DNA of 64,000 nt from Limnomonas spitsbergensis (taxonomy: Eukaryota; Chlorophyta; Chlorophyceae; Chlamydomonadales). Below, piece after piece: positions 12,401 to 21,140 of this stretch. Where the stretch lies: positions 1,178,001-1,242,000 of the forward strand of contig JAYJMM010000101.1 in NCBI GenBank assembly GCA_037349105.1, read 5' to 3'. The translations under genes and the position numbers were made by a program. The notes under the pieces were generated by a model. That model was not told where the DNA came from and made no database searches. It saw only the letters and a program-made list of their open reading frames with translations. The first letter of the stretch is position 1, and each line of letters starts with the position of its first letter.

Positions 12401-15400
12401 CTCCCGAGCCCTCTCCCCCTGCCCCACGTGTGCTCCATGATCAGGCCTAGAGCGTAGGTGACACCTCTTCTTTCCTGCCGCCTTCGCGACCTGCCGTATC
12501 TGTTTTTGGGTGGCCCGGCGTGTGGGTCGTGTAAGAAGGATGACAGCACATGGGCTCTGAGCCTTCTCCCCCTGCCCCTCGTGTGCTCCATAATCAGGCC
12601 AAGAGCGTAGGTGACGCCGCGTTGGTGGAGTCCACCAATACTGAGTTGCGGCGCATGAGCATGCAGAAGGCAGTCATGGAACGATTGCGCAGCACCAGGT
12701 GGGAGGAGCTAGGGGGGGGGGGGGGTCGAATTTAAACATTTATGTTGTTAAATACCGTATATAAATATGTAAATGCAAGGATATTTATGTATTCTTTTTT
12801 GACGCGCGGGTGATCCCGTTGTGAAGTGAGAGCTGTGCGATTACGTCACTGTTATTCAGCAGGCGGTCTCGGACCGATTGCGCAGCACCGGGTGGGAGGA
12901 CCCTGGGGGCGGGGAGTTTTTGAGTATGGAAGTTATATGTTCACATATGTCTTGTGCGTGGACCTGCATTGACATCAGTGATGTGCAAGTAGGTCGCAGT
13001 ACCGGTCATTCAGAAATTAGGTTGGTGTGGACTGGAGGAAGATATGTGTGGCACTGTTCGGTATTGGGTTGGTTCTGTGAAGTACGACAATGAAATGATG
13101 ATGATTGAGTGAATGTTGTGTCTGCAGGCCGCTCGCAGCGGGTGCTGCCCACTGTATGTAACTTCAAATCCTGATACCCTTAACCCTGAACATTTGTAAA
13201 CTCTATACCCTTTCAAAATAAAGCATGAACCCTGAAATCCTGAAACCTTGTACCCTTCAGACAAGCAAACTCAATATCCTCCACAACCCCTTCAAGCATA
13301 GAACCACAAAATCGTTCGCAGGGTGGCGGCAGGAGGGGCAGGAGCAGCGGCGGCAGCGGCGGCGCCGGAGGCTGCTGAGACAGAGCGGCTGGTCTCGGAG
13401 CTTGAGCAGGGCCCCAAGGACGTCTCTGAGCTGTACAACGACTTTGCCCAGCCGTTCAAGGTGTGGGGACCGGGGGGGATAAGACGGTCAAGGCCACTGC
13501 TACTGCTACTGATAGTCTGATGCAACGTCTCTGCCCAGCTGTTCAAGGTGTGCAGACCGGGGGGATTAAAGACGGCCACGGCCACGGCCACGGATACCGT
13601 AATGATGCAGCGACTTAGCCCAGCTGTTCGAGGTGTGGGGACCGGGGGGGAGGGATAAGACCCTGCCATTGCTGCTGATACTGGCTAAATCAATGTGGTC
13701 AGCCGTTCAAGGTATGCGGGCTGGGTGGTGGCCACTGCCACTGTCACTTCTGTTGATAGAAAGGAAGAAAACTATCGCCCGTAGGAGCGTGGGGTATAAG
13801 GAAAGAGTGCGGCATGGCCCGAGGCCGCGTCCGCGCCGTTACCATTAGAACAAGAGAAATCTATATTATGCCGACACCATGACTCTGCCCAGCCATTGAA
13901 GGTACCGTAAAACCACTTCGGGTTCGCGCACCTCAAAATAAGAAATCCGTTTTTTTGCCGCCAAAAATTTTAAAAACAGTCGCGCAGCGGCGAAATTTTA
14001 TTTCTCGGCACCTGACCGACTCTTCGCGCATCGATTACGGCGGGAACCTGAGGTCAACTCCGCGCACCGCTGATTTTTGAATTAATATTAGCGCGCAGCA
14101 TGTCCGCGCACGCCAAATAATCTGTTTCTTTAGCGAAGTCTAGGTGGTTGTACGGTATGAAGCCGGGCGGTTGACAGAAAGAAAGAAAGAGTTAAGGAAA
14201 GGGTTAAGGAAACAACGCGGCATGTTCGCGGCATGCAGCGGGCGGTTGACATGGTTACTGTCACTACTGCTGTTGATACCGAATATAGTGAATTCGTGCA
14301 GCCGTTAAGGTATGGGGCTAGGTGATTGCCCCTGCCACTGGTGCTGATACCGAATGTAATTATATAATCAATCTGCCCAGCCGTTCAAGAGGATCGTTGC
14401 CCCAGTTGCTGAAACTGATACAATGATGTTGCCCGGCCGCTGAAGGTCGAGGGCCAGAGGTGCCCCTGCCCCTGCTCATCATCAGTCAACCATTGTTCCT
14501 ACTTCTGTCCACCTACCTCCTCCTGATCCTGATCCTGCCCTGATCCTGATATTGCCGCCAGATCCTGATCCTGCCCTGATCCTGATCTTTCCCCCCAATC
14601 CTGATCCTGCCCCTGATTCCGCCCCCTGATCCTGATTTTTCCCCCAGATCCTGATCCTACCTCTGATCCTGCCCCCTGATTTTGCCCCCTGGTCCTGCTG
14701 CTTCCGCCCTCTGCTGTTTCAGATGTGGGATGTGTGCCTGCAACTCGTGGACTTTGCCGGGAGTAACGTGGAGCCGGCGCTAGTGCGGCAGCTTTGGGAC
14801 CACTTGTTCATCCAGGTGACTGCTTAAAATGCTTATGATGCTTATACTAATCCCGTCTGAATACCATGGAGAAAAAGGCTTTGGGGGTTTTGTGTGCCGG
14901 TCCTGAAAGCATCGATACCGATTTAGGATATCTCTTGCTTCCGGAATGTTTCAGCTGCCGCTCGGCACCCGCCTCCCGGGAAGTCTAGCAAAGTGTTCTG
15001 ACGGGACAGAGGTTGCGGGGAGTCATCCTTAAGTGTGCCTCAGCTGTGGGATCACTTGTGGATCCAAGCAGTGGATCCAAGCAGTGGATCCAAGCAGTGG
15101 ATCCAAGCAGTGGATCCAAGCAGTGGATCCAAGCAGTGGATCCAAGCAGTGGATCCAAGCAGTGGATCCAAGCAGTGGATCCAAGCAGTGGTTTGATGCG
15201 CCGGGGTGTTGAAATACACGGGAGGGGGGGGCAGCCGTTGATGCTGTCCGTCATGCAGGCTGGGGATAAGCCTGGTTGTGAAAGTTCAGGGAGTGGGGTG
15301 GCGCGGCTGGCTGCTTGCTTGCTGCGCCAGACCCTTGACGCTGCTCTGCGGGCCATTGGCATTTCTTTTAACTGTGTCCGTCCTGTAGGATGGTGACGAA

Positions 15401-18400
15401 GCTGGCTCTGAAACCTCGGGGGTCGTGGCAGCGCGGCTGGCGGCTTGCATGCTGCCGTGGCCTCTGAACTCCATCCCCTGCTCTGCTTCCTATTTCCTGC
15501 TTGCCAGCTTCCTTTTGCCCTTAATCCTATCCCTCCACTATGTCGCCATTGACTTTGTTTCTGCCGTGGACACTTGGTTCATGATATAGGCTTGGGAGAA
15601 GGCGGGCGTTGAGGCTTCGGGGATCAAGGCGGCACGGCTCGCTGCTTGCGTGGAGTCCCTGGGAGCGGGGTTCTACCCGAATGATGTCAGCTTCCCCGTG
15701 GCTTATGTGGCGTTCAGGCTAGAGCAGGTGCGTGTGTGTGTTGGGGGGGGGGGGGACGGGTGAGGGCGGGAGCAGGTGCGTGTGTGTGCGTGTGGAGGGG
15801 GGGCGGACGGGTGAGGGCGGGGGCAGGTGCGGTTGGGGGCGGGGGCGGTTGACAGGGGGGCGGGTAGGAACTGGTGTGGATGTGCGGTTGGGTGTGGGAG
15901 CGGTGTGGGGCCGGGGGGGGGGGGTCGGCAGGTAGGAAATGTGTGGTGTGGGAGCGGGTGTGGGCTTCATCTTTCATGATGACAGCTTTCCTGAAACGTA
16001 CCTTATGTGGCCTGAATGGTGATGGCAAGTGTGTGTGAAGAGGGGGGGGGAGGCGGACGGGCTGAACAAATATTTGTGCGCACAGCAACCGTACGGATTT
16101 CTCTCCACTCGCTGCGGTACGCATGTCCACCATTCACTGCAGTACGGTGTGCCCGCCACTGAGTGTGGCACAGTTTGCTCGTTACTCACTGCGGTACGTA
16201 TGCCCACCAATCACAGTGCATTACGCTTTGCCCACCACTCAGTGTGGAAGTCTGCCTGCTACTCACTGTGCATTACACTTTACCCACCAATCACTGTGCA
16301 TTACACTTTGCCCACCAACCACTGTGCATTACACTTTGCCCACCAAACACTGTGCATTACACTTTAACCGCACCCCCCACAGGCTGCTGCAGGCCTTTGG
16401 CCACCTCGCCCCGGCAGCGGCGCTTCGTCCGACCCCGCAGCCTCAGAAACCGGGCCTGCCATTGTGCGGTCTCTGCAGCGGGCCTGCCACGGCTCCCTGC
16501 CTGCGGTACAGCGTGCGTACGAGCAGCTGCTGGCCAGGTACTGCGCTCGATGGTCTTTGGATGATGGTGTGTTGGACTCCACCTGCCAGCCTTTTGTATA
16601 TTTGCTCCCCGGCGCCAGGCGGCGGGTGAGCGGTTGCCGTCATGATGCATCATCATCAGAGGAGCAAGGGCTTGCTGCTGTCGAGGGGACTGATGGCCCT
16701 AAGGGGGCTGTATGAGGGGACTGAGGCCCCCGCAGTCCTCCATGCACATAGCTTGCTTGTGTCTTCTTTTACCTGCAAAAGGGTGCCATCGGCACTGGCA
16801 TGGCGGAGCTTTCTAGTGTGACACGTCGAGACGGACCTATTGGGTAGCTGAATTCTGGCTGAGTTGTAGCCGAGCATGACACGCTGGCTGAAGTTTGCCT
16901 CCGGCGTTATCCAGGGTGGAGCTCGGCAGTGTATGCATGCGCACGCAGCGGCTGAATTGAAGCTGACATGTAGCTGAATTGTACCTAAATGTATCACTGA
17001 CGCTCGCTGCAGGCGTGCCACTGGTGTCAGCGAGGCGGAGCTCTGCAGCGTACGTATGCGCACACAGCTGCTACATTCATTGCTGGAGCACTGCAGGTGC
17101 GGCCCTAGATCTTCTCTGCAGGTGGAACCCTAGATCTGCTAGATCTGCTACGTTCTTTGCTGGAGCACTGCAGGTGGGGCCCTAGATCTTCACTGCAGGT
17201 GGAACCCTAGATCTGCTAGATCTGCTACGTTCTTTGCTGGAGCACTGCAGGTGGGGCCTTAAATCTTCTCTGCAGGTGGAACCCTAGATCTGCTAGACCT
17301 GCTACGTTCCCTGCTGGAGCACTGCAGGTGGGGCCCTAGATCTTTACTGCATATGGAACCCTAGATCTGCTAGATCTGCTACGTTCATCGCTGGAGTACT
17401 GCAGGTGGGGCCCTAGATCTTCACTGCAGGTGGAACCCTAGATCTGCTAGATCTGCTACGTTCCCTGCTGGAGCACTGCAGGTGGGGCCCTAGATCTTCT
17501 CTGCAGGTGGAACCCTAGATCTGCTAGATCTGCTACGTTCACTTCTGGAGCACTGCAGGTGGGGCCCTAGATCTTCACTGCAGGTGGAACCCTAAATGTG
17601 CTAGATCTGCTACGTTCATCGCTGGAGTACTGCAGGTGGGGCCCTAGATCTGCACTGCAAGTGGAACCCTAGATCTGCTACATCTGCTACGTTCCCTGCT
17701 GGAGCACTGCAGGTGGGGCCCTAGATCTTCACTGCAGGTGGAATCCTAAATCTGCTAGATCTGCTATGTTCAATGCTGGAGTACTGCAGGTGGGGCCCTA
17801 GATCTTCACTGCAGGTGGAACCCTAGATCTGCTAGATCTGCTACGTTCCCTACTGGAGTACTGCAGGTGGGGCCCTAGATCTTCTCTGCAGGTGGAACCC
17901 TAGATCTGCTAGATCTGCTACGTTCCCTCCTGGAGCACTGCAGGTGGGGCCCTAGATCTTCACTGCAGGTGGAACCCTAGATCTGCTAGATCTGCTACGT
18001 TCCCTGCTGGAGTACTGCAGGTGGGGCCCTAGATCTTCACTGCAGGTGGAACCCTAGATCTGCTAGATCTGCTACGTTCCCTCCTGGAGCACTGCAGGTG
18101 GGGCCCTAGATCTTCACTGCAGGTGGAACCCTAGATCTGCTAGATCTGCTACGTTCCCTGCTGGAGTACTGCAGGTGGGGCCCTAGATCTTCACTGCAGG
18201 TGGAACCCTAGATCTGCTAGATCTGCTACGTTCCCTGCTGGAGCACTGTAGGTGGGGCCCTACTGGTTCACCCACCACGCACTGCGGTACATTAACCCAC
18301 CACTCAGTGCGGCACGGTTCACCCACCACTCACTGCGGTGCAGTTTGTCCACCACTCAATGTATCTTTTTGTTTACCCTTTACTCGCTGCAGTACATTTA

Positions 18401-21140
18401 TCCACCACTCCCTGCGGTACGGTTTACCCACCACTCACTGCGGTGCAGTTTGTCCACCACTCAATGTATCATTTTGTTTACCCTTTACTCACTGCAGTAC
18501 ATTTATTCACCACTCACTGCGGTACAGTTTGTCCACCACTCAGTGCAGTACAGTTTACCCACCACTCACTGCGGTACAGTTTACCCACACTCACTGCGGT
18601 ACAGTTTGCCCACCACTCAGTGTAGTACAGTTTACCCACCACTCAGTGTAGTGCAGCTTACCCACCACTCACTGTGGTACAGTTTGTCCACCACTCAGTG
18701 TAGTACAGTTTACCCACCACTCACCGCGGTACAGTTTACCCACCCCTTAATGTGGTACAGTTTGCCCACCACCACTCAGTGTAGTACAGTTTACCCACCA
18801 CTCAATGTGGTACAGGTTGCCCACACTCAGTGCAGTACAGTTTACCCACACTGACTGCGGTACAGTTTGCCCACCACTCAATGTAGTACAGTTTACCCAC
18901 TACTCAGTGTAGCAAAGTTTACCCACCAGTCACTGCGGTACAGTTTGTCCACCACTCAGTCCAGTACAGTCTACCCACCACTCACTGCGGTACAATTTAC
19001 CCACCACTCAATGTATCGTATTGTTTATAGCACGTTTCTGTTTTTGACTGCGGAGAAAAAAATTTATGATGGTCTAATGGCCTGCGGAAGAGTTCCGCAG
19101 AGGTCGTTTCTAATTGGACCCTGCAGAGCGTGGGTGTCCAGGGGATAGGTCGTACACATGGCTGCCGATTTTGAATCGCTTTGGTGTCAATCTCCTATTC
19201 TTTCGAGTCGACTAAGTCCTGCTGGACACCATGCCACATTTTTACCTGCTCTGCGGCACCTGCTGATTCGCTCGCTGTGCTTCATGAAAGGCGCGGCCTG
19301 ACGCGGCCCATGTCCAGGGGCGCTCACACAACCACCCCCCGATACGGTCATGGGCAGAAAATATGGCGATTCTAATAGATAATTAATATCACTTTGAAGG
19401 CCTAAAATCTTTCCGCAGACTGTGGAAGTTCCGAGGAGGGGGGGGGGGCCTCGGAGAAAACGTGGGTCTTCTAAAGGCCCGCGGAAGAGTTCCACAGACC
19501 CGGTTTCTGTAAGACAGGGCCTGCGGAGGAGTTCTGCAGTCAATCAGAACGGGCTGTCACCCAACACTCAGTGCAGTACAGTTTATCCACCACTCACTGC
19601 GGTACAGTTTACCCACCACTCACTGCAGTACACGTTACCCACCACTCGGCGCGGTACAGTTTATCCACCACTCACTGCGGTACAGTTTGTCCACCACTCA
19701 CTGCAGTACAGTGTATCCACCACTCACTGCGGTACAGTTTACCCACCACTCACTGTAGTACACTTAACCTGCCACTCACTGCAGCACAGTGTACCCACCA
19801 CTCAATGCCAAATGGTAAACCCACCACTCACTGCAGTACAGTTTACCCACCACTCACTGCGGTACAGTTTACCTGCCACTCACTGTATTGTATCATTGGT
19901 CCACCAGTCCAATCACCGCGGTACGGTTTACCCACCACTTATTGCGGTACGGTTCACTCACAACTAACTGCGGTGCGGTTTTCCCACCGCGCGCAGGCTT
20001 GTGGAGGATGAGCTTGTGGGAGCCATGTTTACTCCTGGCCTGATGTCCACTGGTGGCGCCGCGTCAGCCGCCGCATCCGCCCCGCTGCTTTTTGGCGCAG
20101 CGGGCGCCGGTGCCGGCTCAGCCCAGCGGGATGCCGGCAACCTGGCAGACGCCGCCGAGAGGTGAAACAGGGTTTGGAGGGTTCGATTTTATTTTGAGGC
20201 CCTTCCTGCCAGGCTGGGTTTAGGGTCAGGGTGAAACAAGGTTCAGGGTTTGATTCCCTTTATTGAGGCCCTTCCCGCCAGGCTGGATTTAGGGTTCAGG
20301 GTGAAGGTGAAACAGGGTTCAGGGCTTGATTCCCTTCATTGAGGCCCTTCCCGCCAGGCTGGGTTTAGGGTTAAGGGTGAAGGTGAAACAGGGTTCAGGG
20401 TTTGATTTTCTTTATTGAGGCCCTTCCTGCCAGGTTGGGTATAGTGTTTAGGTGAAGTAGGGTTCAGAGCTTGACTTTCTTTAGTAAAGCCCTTTCTTCC
20501 AGGCTGGGTTAAGGTTCACGTGAAACAGGGTTCAGGGCTTGATTTCCTGAAGTGAAGCCGTTTCTTCCAGGTTGGGTTTAGGGTTAGGGTGAAACAGGGT
20601 TCAGGGTTTGATTTTCTACAGTGACGCCATTTCTGCCAGGTTGGGTTTTGGGGTTGTAGATTAAAGTTTCGGGGTTTCAGGTGAACAAGGGTCCAGGGTT
20701 AAGGGTTTGGGTGAACAAGGGTCCAATGCTTGATTCCCTTGAGGCCCTTCCCACCAGGCTGGGACAACCTGGAGTTGGGTTTTGACGTCTAGTTCTAGCA
20801 ACGTTGAAAGAAAAGAAAGTGACAGGAAATAGCTGCTTAGGGGCTCGGTTGGTATGGAGCAGAGGATTCCACACTTGTCTCTGGTAACTGGGATGCAGTC
20901 AGCCCGGTGGTATACGGGTGTGGACATGAGGTATCTTCGATTTTGAATTCTCTGTCTGGGATTTTGAATCTCCACACTTCGAATGATTGAAGAGGTTCTC
21001 TGAATCTTGAACTCGGTGTCCTTTCATTCAGGTATTCGATGGAGGCACGTCGCTTGGGTGCAGCCGACTGTGAGCGGCTGGCCTCGCAATTCGACGCGAT
21101 ACGCAAACGCCTGTTGGAGCGGAGCTCGAACGGCGGTTAG
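433..21140 (+). CDS. NUP155: Nucleoporin NUP155 (Nup155/Nup170 family), C-terminal 821 residues, 5' partial
   Basis: Structural inner-ring component of the nuclear pore complex. Exons: 433-513, 1250-1503, 2359-2476, 3400-3603, 5086-5166, 6892-6963, 7237-7542, 8637-8768, 10265-10401, 11472-11586, 12598-12698, 13322-13460, 14723-14815, 15590-15727, 16383-16537, 17031-17096, 19997-20161, 21032-21140 (TAG). All are GT-AG and every phase agrees (2466 nt = 822 codons). Family-like blocks in the expected order: PVWDQR..VKGGLLHCR, then AKRQRL, CEALALFRLL, VRDLV, LVELPL, LGQSQLLLSLDASSPYLER, GRRQVQAAELLARLY, SELYNDFAQPFK, VRQLWDHL, FYPNDVSFPVAYV, AVQRAYEQLL and a helical C terminus ending RKRLLER. The resemblance to plant NUP155 is recalled, not computed. 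The beta-propeller N terminus lies upstream of the window. Alanine/glycine-rich insertions in exons 7, 9, 12 and 17 are alga-like. Nearly every intron carries tandem copies of its own splice junctions. Confidence 0.9.
617..828 (+). mobile_element. SINE-like dispersed repeat, copy A (in a NUP155 intron)
   Basis: About 210 bp, shared with 32887-33094 and, for its 3' half, 42345-42453. Common words are gcatacccg.tggg, ctcaattccag, ccatggtgcagccatg, cctatgtgag, ggaacatg.aaccc and a 3' motif gcgggttcgatccctcaacc. That last motif resembles a Pol III B box (GGTTCGANNC). No convincing A box or tRNA cloverleaf was seen, so the SINE call is inference from dispersal, length and B box. Confidence 0.5.
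1111..1210 (+). repeat. Decayed duplicate of NUP155 exon 1250-1503 start
   Basis: An acceptor (cttcttccag) followed by about 95 bases collinear with the first 95 bases of the real exon: gctgtgtgacc.gctg, then gcaggcagcag.gc.gctacgggcgct. The copy has point differences and loses the reading frame. Its pyrimidine-rich approach is copied too, so it is a ghost exon 140 bp upstream. Confidence 0.85.
1515..1860 (+). repeat. G-rich minisatellite in NUP155 intron
   Basis: Repeats of a 40-70 bp unit made of 'gagctaggaggggga' plus long G runs (up to about 18 G). The transcribed strand is the G-rich one, so RNA G-quadruplexes or an R-loop are possible (inference). Confidence 0.9.
1925..2372 (+). repeat. 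About eight copies of the acceptor + start of exon 2359-2476
   Basis: The unit 'cacttgctgccgcttcag|gtcgttga' (ending AG|exon) recurs every 40-65 bp, joined by telomere-like cacgcctaaaccc spacers. The last copy (AG at 2357-2358) is the used acceptor, because G completes the codon AT|G from the previous exon and the frame then stays open. Confidence 0.85.
2745..2800 (+). repeat. Single copy of the donor junction of exon 2359-2476
   Basis: 'atgtctgggcgatctggtgtaagggg' at about 2760 repeats the real exon end 'atatctgggcgacctg|gtgagagggg' at 2461-2485, some 300 bp downstream in the same intron. Confidence 0.7.
3155..3376 (+). repeat. Interstitial telomere-like array
   Basis: About 220 bp of accctaa / cccttaa / ccctaca variants, immediately before the acceptor of exon 3400-3603. 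It is related to the plant/algal TTTAGGG telomere unit but degenerate, and lies inside an intron, so it is not a chromosome end. Confidence 0.85.
3604..5085 (+). other. NUP155 intron of about 1.5 kb with little recognisable content
   Basis: GT-AG intron. It holds the short dispersed word 'gtagctgaa.tgtagctg' at about 3965-4015, a relatively AT-rich stretch at 4080-4680, and a few ccctaaaccc words at 4940-5045. No open frame with a recognisable domain was seen. Confidence 0.6.
5129..5570 (+). repeat. Four copies of the donor junction of exon 5086-5166
   Basis: The exon end 'gcgggatgcactgacacggg' plus 'aggcagtcacacag|gtatgg' recurs at about 5290, 5400 and 5530, each time with the GT donor intact. 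Spacers are gttggttgaa-type. Two of the copies would still make good 5' splice sites. Confidence 0.9.
5620..6180 (+). repeat. Intronic 110-180 bp tandem repeat
   Basis: About five degenerate units containing 'gatgcatgatacagcccc', 'gaccctgacccgcatgaa' and 'catcaccagcagcatcgccc', lying between the donor-type and acceptor-type arrays of the same intron. Confidence 0.85.
6225..6905 (+). repeat. Six or seven copies of the acceptor + start of exon 6892-6963
   Basis: 'ccctgctgcgtcag|ctgtgcctggtgcc' (AG, then exon-like bases) recurs in units of about 120 bp, with 'acctgctccgacctgtcc' and 'ttccccgagggattgt' between copies. Only the last copy (AG at 6890-6891) leads into a long open exon. Confidence 0.9.
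7543..8340 (+). other. NUP155 intron, donor-proximal part
   Basis: No gene seen. 'ttaagacgggtcgttaaatg' with 'gattgggatgtctg' near 7735 repeats the exon-end/donor region at 7525-7575 (aagacgatcatccttaag|gtgacg...cgggatgtac), so one degenerate donor-junction copy is present. A (taaa)n microsatellite lies at about 8250-8275. Confidence 0.6.
8339..8636 (+). repeat. Perfect 23-bp tandem array ending at a splice acceptor
   Basis: Thirteen near-identical units of 'tacatccctccctcctcatgcag', each ending in a pyrimidine tract plus CAG. The final unit reads ctcgtgcag and is the acceptor of exon 8637-8768, so the array is a chain of potential 3' splice sites. Confidence 0.95.
8769..10264 (+). repeat. 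Degenerate copies of the 3' half of exon 8637-8768
   Basis: Near 9097-9150, 9450-9490 and 9563-9600 the intron repeats the exon motif 'gggccagtcgcagctgctc' in mutated form (ggggccaaacgcagctgctg, ggggccaggcgctgctgtgg, ggggccagacgtcactgctg). Others copy the exon end and donor 'ctggtggaggag|gtggg' (8817, 8985, 9748, 9915). They are separated by ttagggtttagggttcaggg telomere-like words. Confidence 0.75.
10377..10985 (+). repeat. 68-bp tandem copies of the donor junction of exon 10265-10401
   Basis: The exon end 'ggctaggctgtacatcggc' plus 'aaggccag|gtggatgtatggg' recurs about seven more times at 68-bp spacing (one unit longer), each with GT. Long apparent open frames on both strands here are by-products of the repeat. 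Confidence 0.95.
11010..11500 (+). repeat. Decayed copies of the acceptor + start of exon 11472-11586
   Basis: Five or six mutated versions of 'gcgaggcgtgcggcgtgtat' with 'gttgcattagc' precede the real exon (about 11023, 11110, 11195, 11275, 11360), linked by cctccacacattctcacac spacers. This is an older, more diverged acceptor-side array in the intron that also holds the donor-side array 10402-10985. Confidence 0.75.
11558..11960 (+). repeat. Five copies of the donor junction of exon 11472-11586
   Basis: 'gtggcctccctgcagggtgc' plus 'agtgctgcag|gtgggttgagg' recurs at 65-80 bp spacing with C-rich spacers. The first copy is the true exon end; the rest are intronic. Confidence 0.92.
12255..12610 (+). 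repeat. Copies of the acceptor + start of exon 12598-12698
   Basis: Diverged versions of 'ccataatcag|gccaagagcgtagg' occur near 12268, 12322, 12380 and 12440 (gccaggccaggagccgaggg, gatcaggcctagagcgtagg and similar), followed by the used site at 12596-12597. Confidence 0.75.
12855..12915 (+). repeat. Copy of the donor junction of exon 12598-12698
   Basis: 'ggaccgattgcgcagcaccg' plus 'ggtgggagga' at 12868-12900 repeats the exon end 'gaacgattgcgcagcaccag|gtgggagga' about 190 bp downstream. Confidence 0.85.
13440..14460 (+). repeat. About eight copies of the donor junction of exon 13322-13460
   Basis: 'gcccagccgttcaag|gtgtgggg' and diverged forms recur at about 13530, 13617, 13697, 13890, 14300, 14385 and 14433. 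Spacers contain 'ccactgctactgctgatac'. From 14520 to 14715 the acceptor side is a ctgatcctgatcctgcccc array. Confidence 0.85.
15030..15460 (+). repeat. Donor-side copy with 13-bp array, then two copies of the next exon's start
   Basis: 'cagctgtgggatcacttgtg' at about 15038 repeats the end of exon 14723-14815 (cagctttgggaccacttgtt) and runs into nine units of tggatccaagcag. At 15255-15330 and 15388-15455 are two diverged copies of the start of exon 15590-15727, each with its acceptor (gcaggctggggataag; taggatggtgacgaagctgg) and the downstream gcgcggctggc.gcttgc. Confidence 0.8.
16110..16372 (+). repeat. 26-bp 'cactcactgcggtac' array, first block
   Basis: Degenerate units of cactcactgcggtacagtttacccac just before the acceptor of exon 16383-16537. 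The same family fills 18262-19020 and 19560-19990 in a different intron of this gene. Confidence 0.9.
16895..16960 (+). repeat. Decayed copy of the acceptor + start of exon 17031-17096
   Basis: 'gttatccagggtggagctcg' followed by 'gcagtgtatgcatgcgcacgcagc' parallels the true 'gtgtcag|cgaggcggagctctgcagc' and 'gtacgtatgcgcacacagc'. Confidence 0.8.
17065..18262 (+). repeat. 77-bp array: about fifteen copies of the donor junction of exon 17031-17096
   Basis: The exon end 'ctgctacattcattgctgg' plus 'agcactgcag|gtgcggccctag' is amplified as units of about 77 bp containing 'ctagatcttcactgcag', 'gtggaaccctagatctgc' and 'tagatctgctacgttccc'. Each unit holds two or three AG|GT-type sites. The true exon is only 66 bp, so the array far outweighs it. 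Confidence 0.93.
18262..19020 (+). repeat. 26-bp 'cactcactgcggtac' array, second block
   Basis: About 29 degenerate units of cactcactgcggtacagtttacccac, joined directly to the 77-bp array. Interrupted at about 19020-19560 by unrelated DNA, then resumes. Confidence 0.93.
19020..19560 (+). mobile_element. Insertion of about 540 bp with repeated hairpins (possible MITE-like element)
   Basis: This block interrupts the 26-bp array. It contains the perfect hairpin CTGCGGAAgagTTCCGCAG near 19081, and variants cccgcggaagagttccacag (about 19480) and cctgcggaggagttctgcag (about 19520). No clear terminal inverted repeat or target duplication was established, so 'mobile element' is inference. Confidence 0.4.
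19560..19990 (+). repeat. 26-bp 'cactcactgcggtac' array, third block
   Basis: About 17 units, ending in a unit that merges into ttttcccaccgcgcgcag, the acceptor of exon 19997-20161. Confidence 0.92.
20162..20765 (+). repeat. 70-80 bp tandem repeat at the donor side of the last NUP155 intron
   Basis: About eight units containing 'gaggcccttcctgccaggct', 'gggtttagggt' and 'gaaacagggttcaggg'. The first donor reads gagag|gtgaaacagggtt, so the intron's first bases are part of the unit. Confidence 0.85.
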
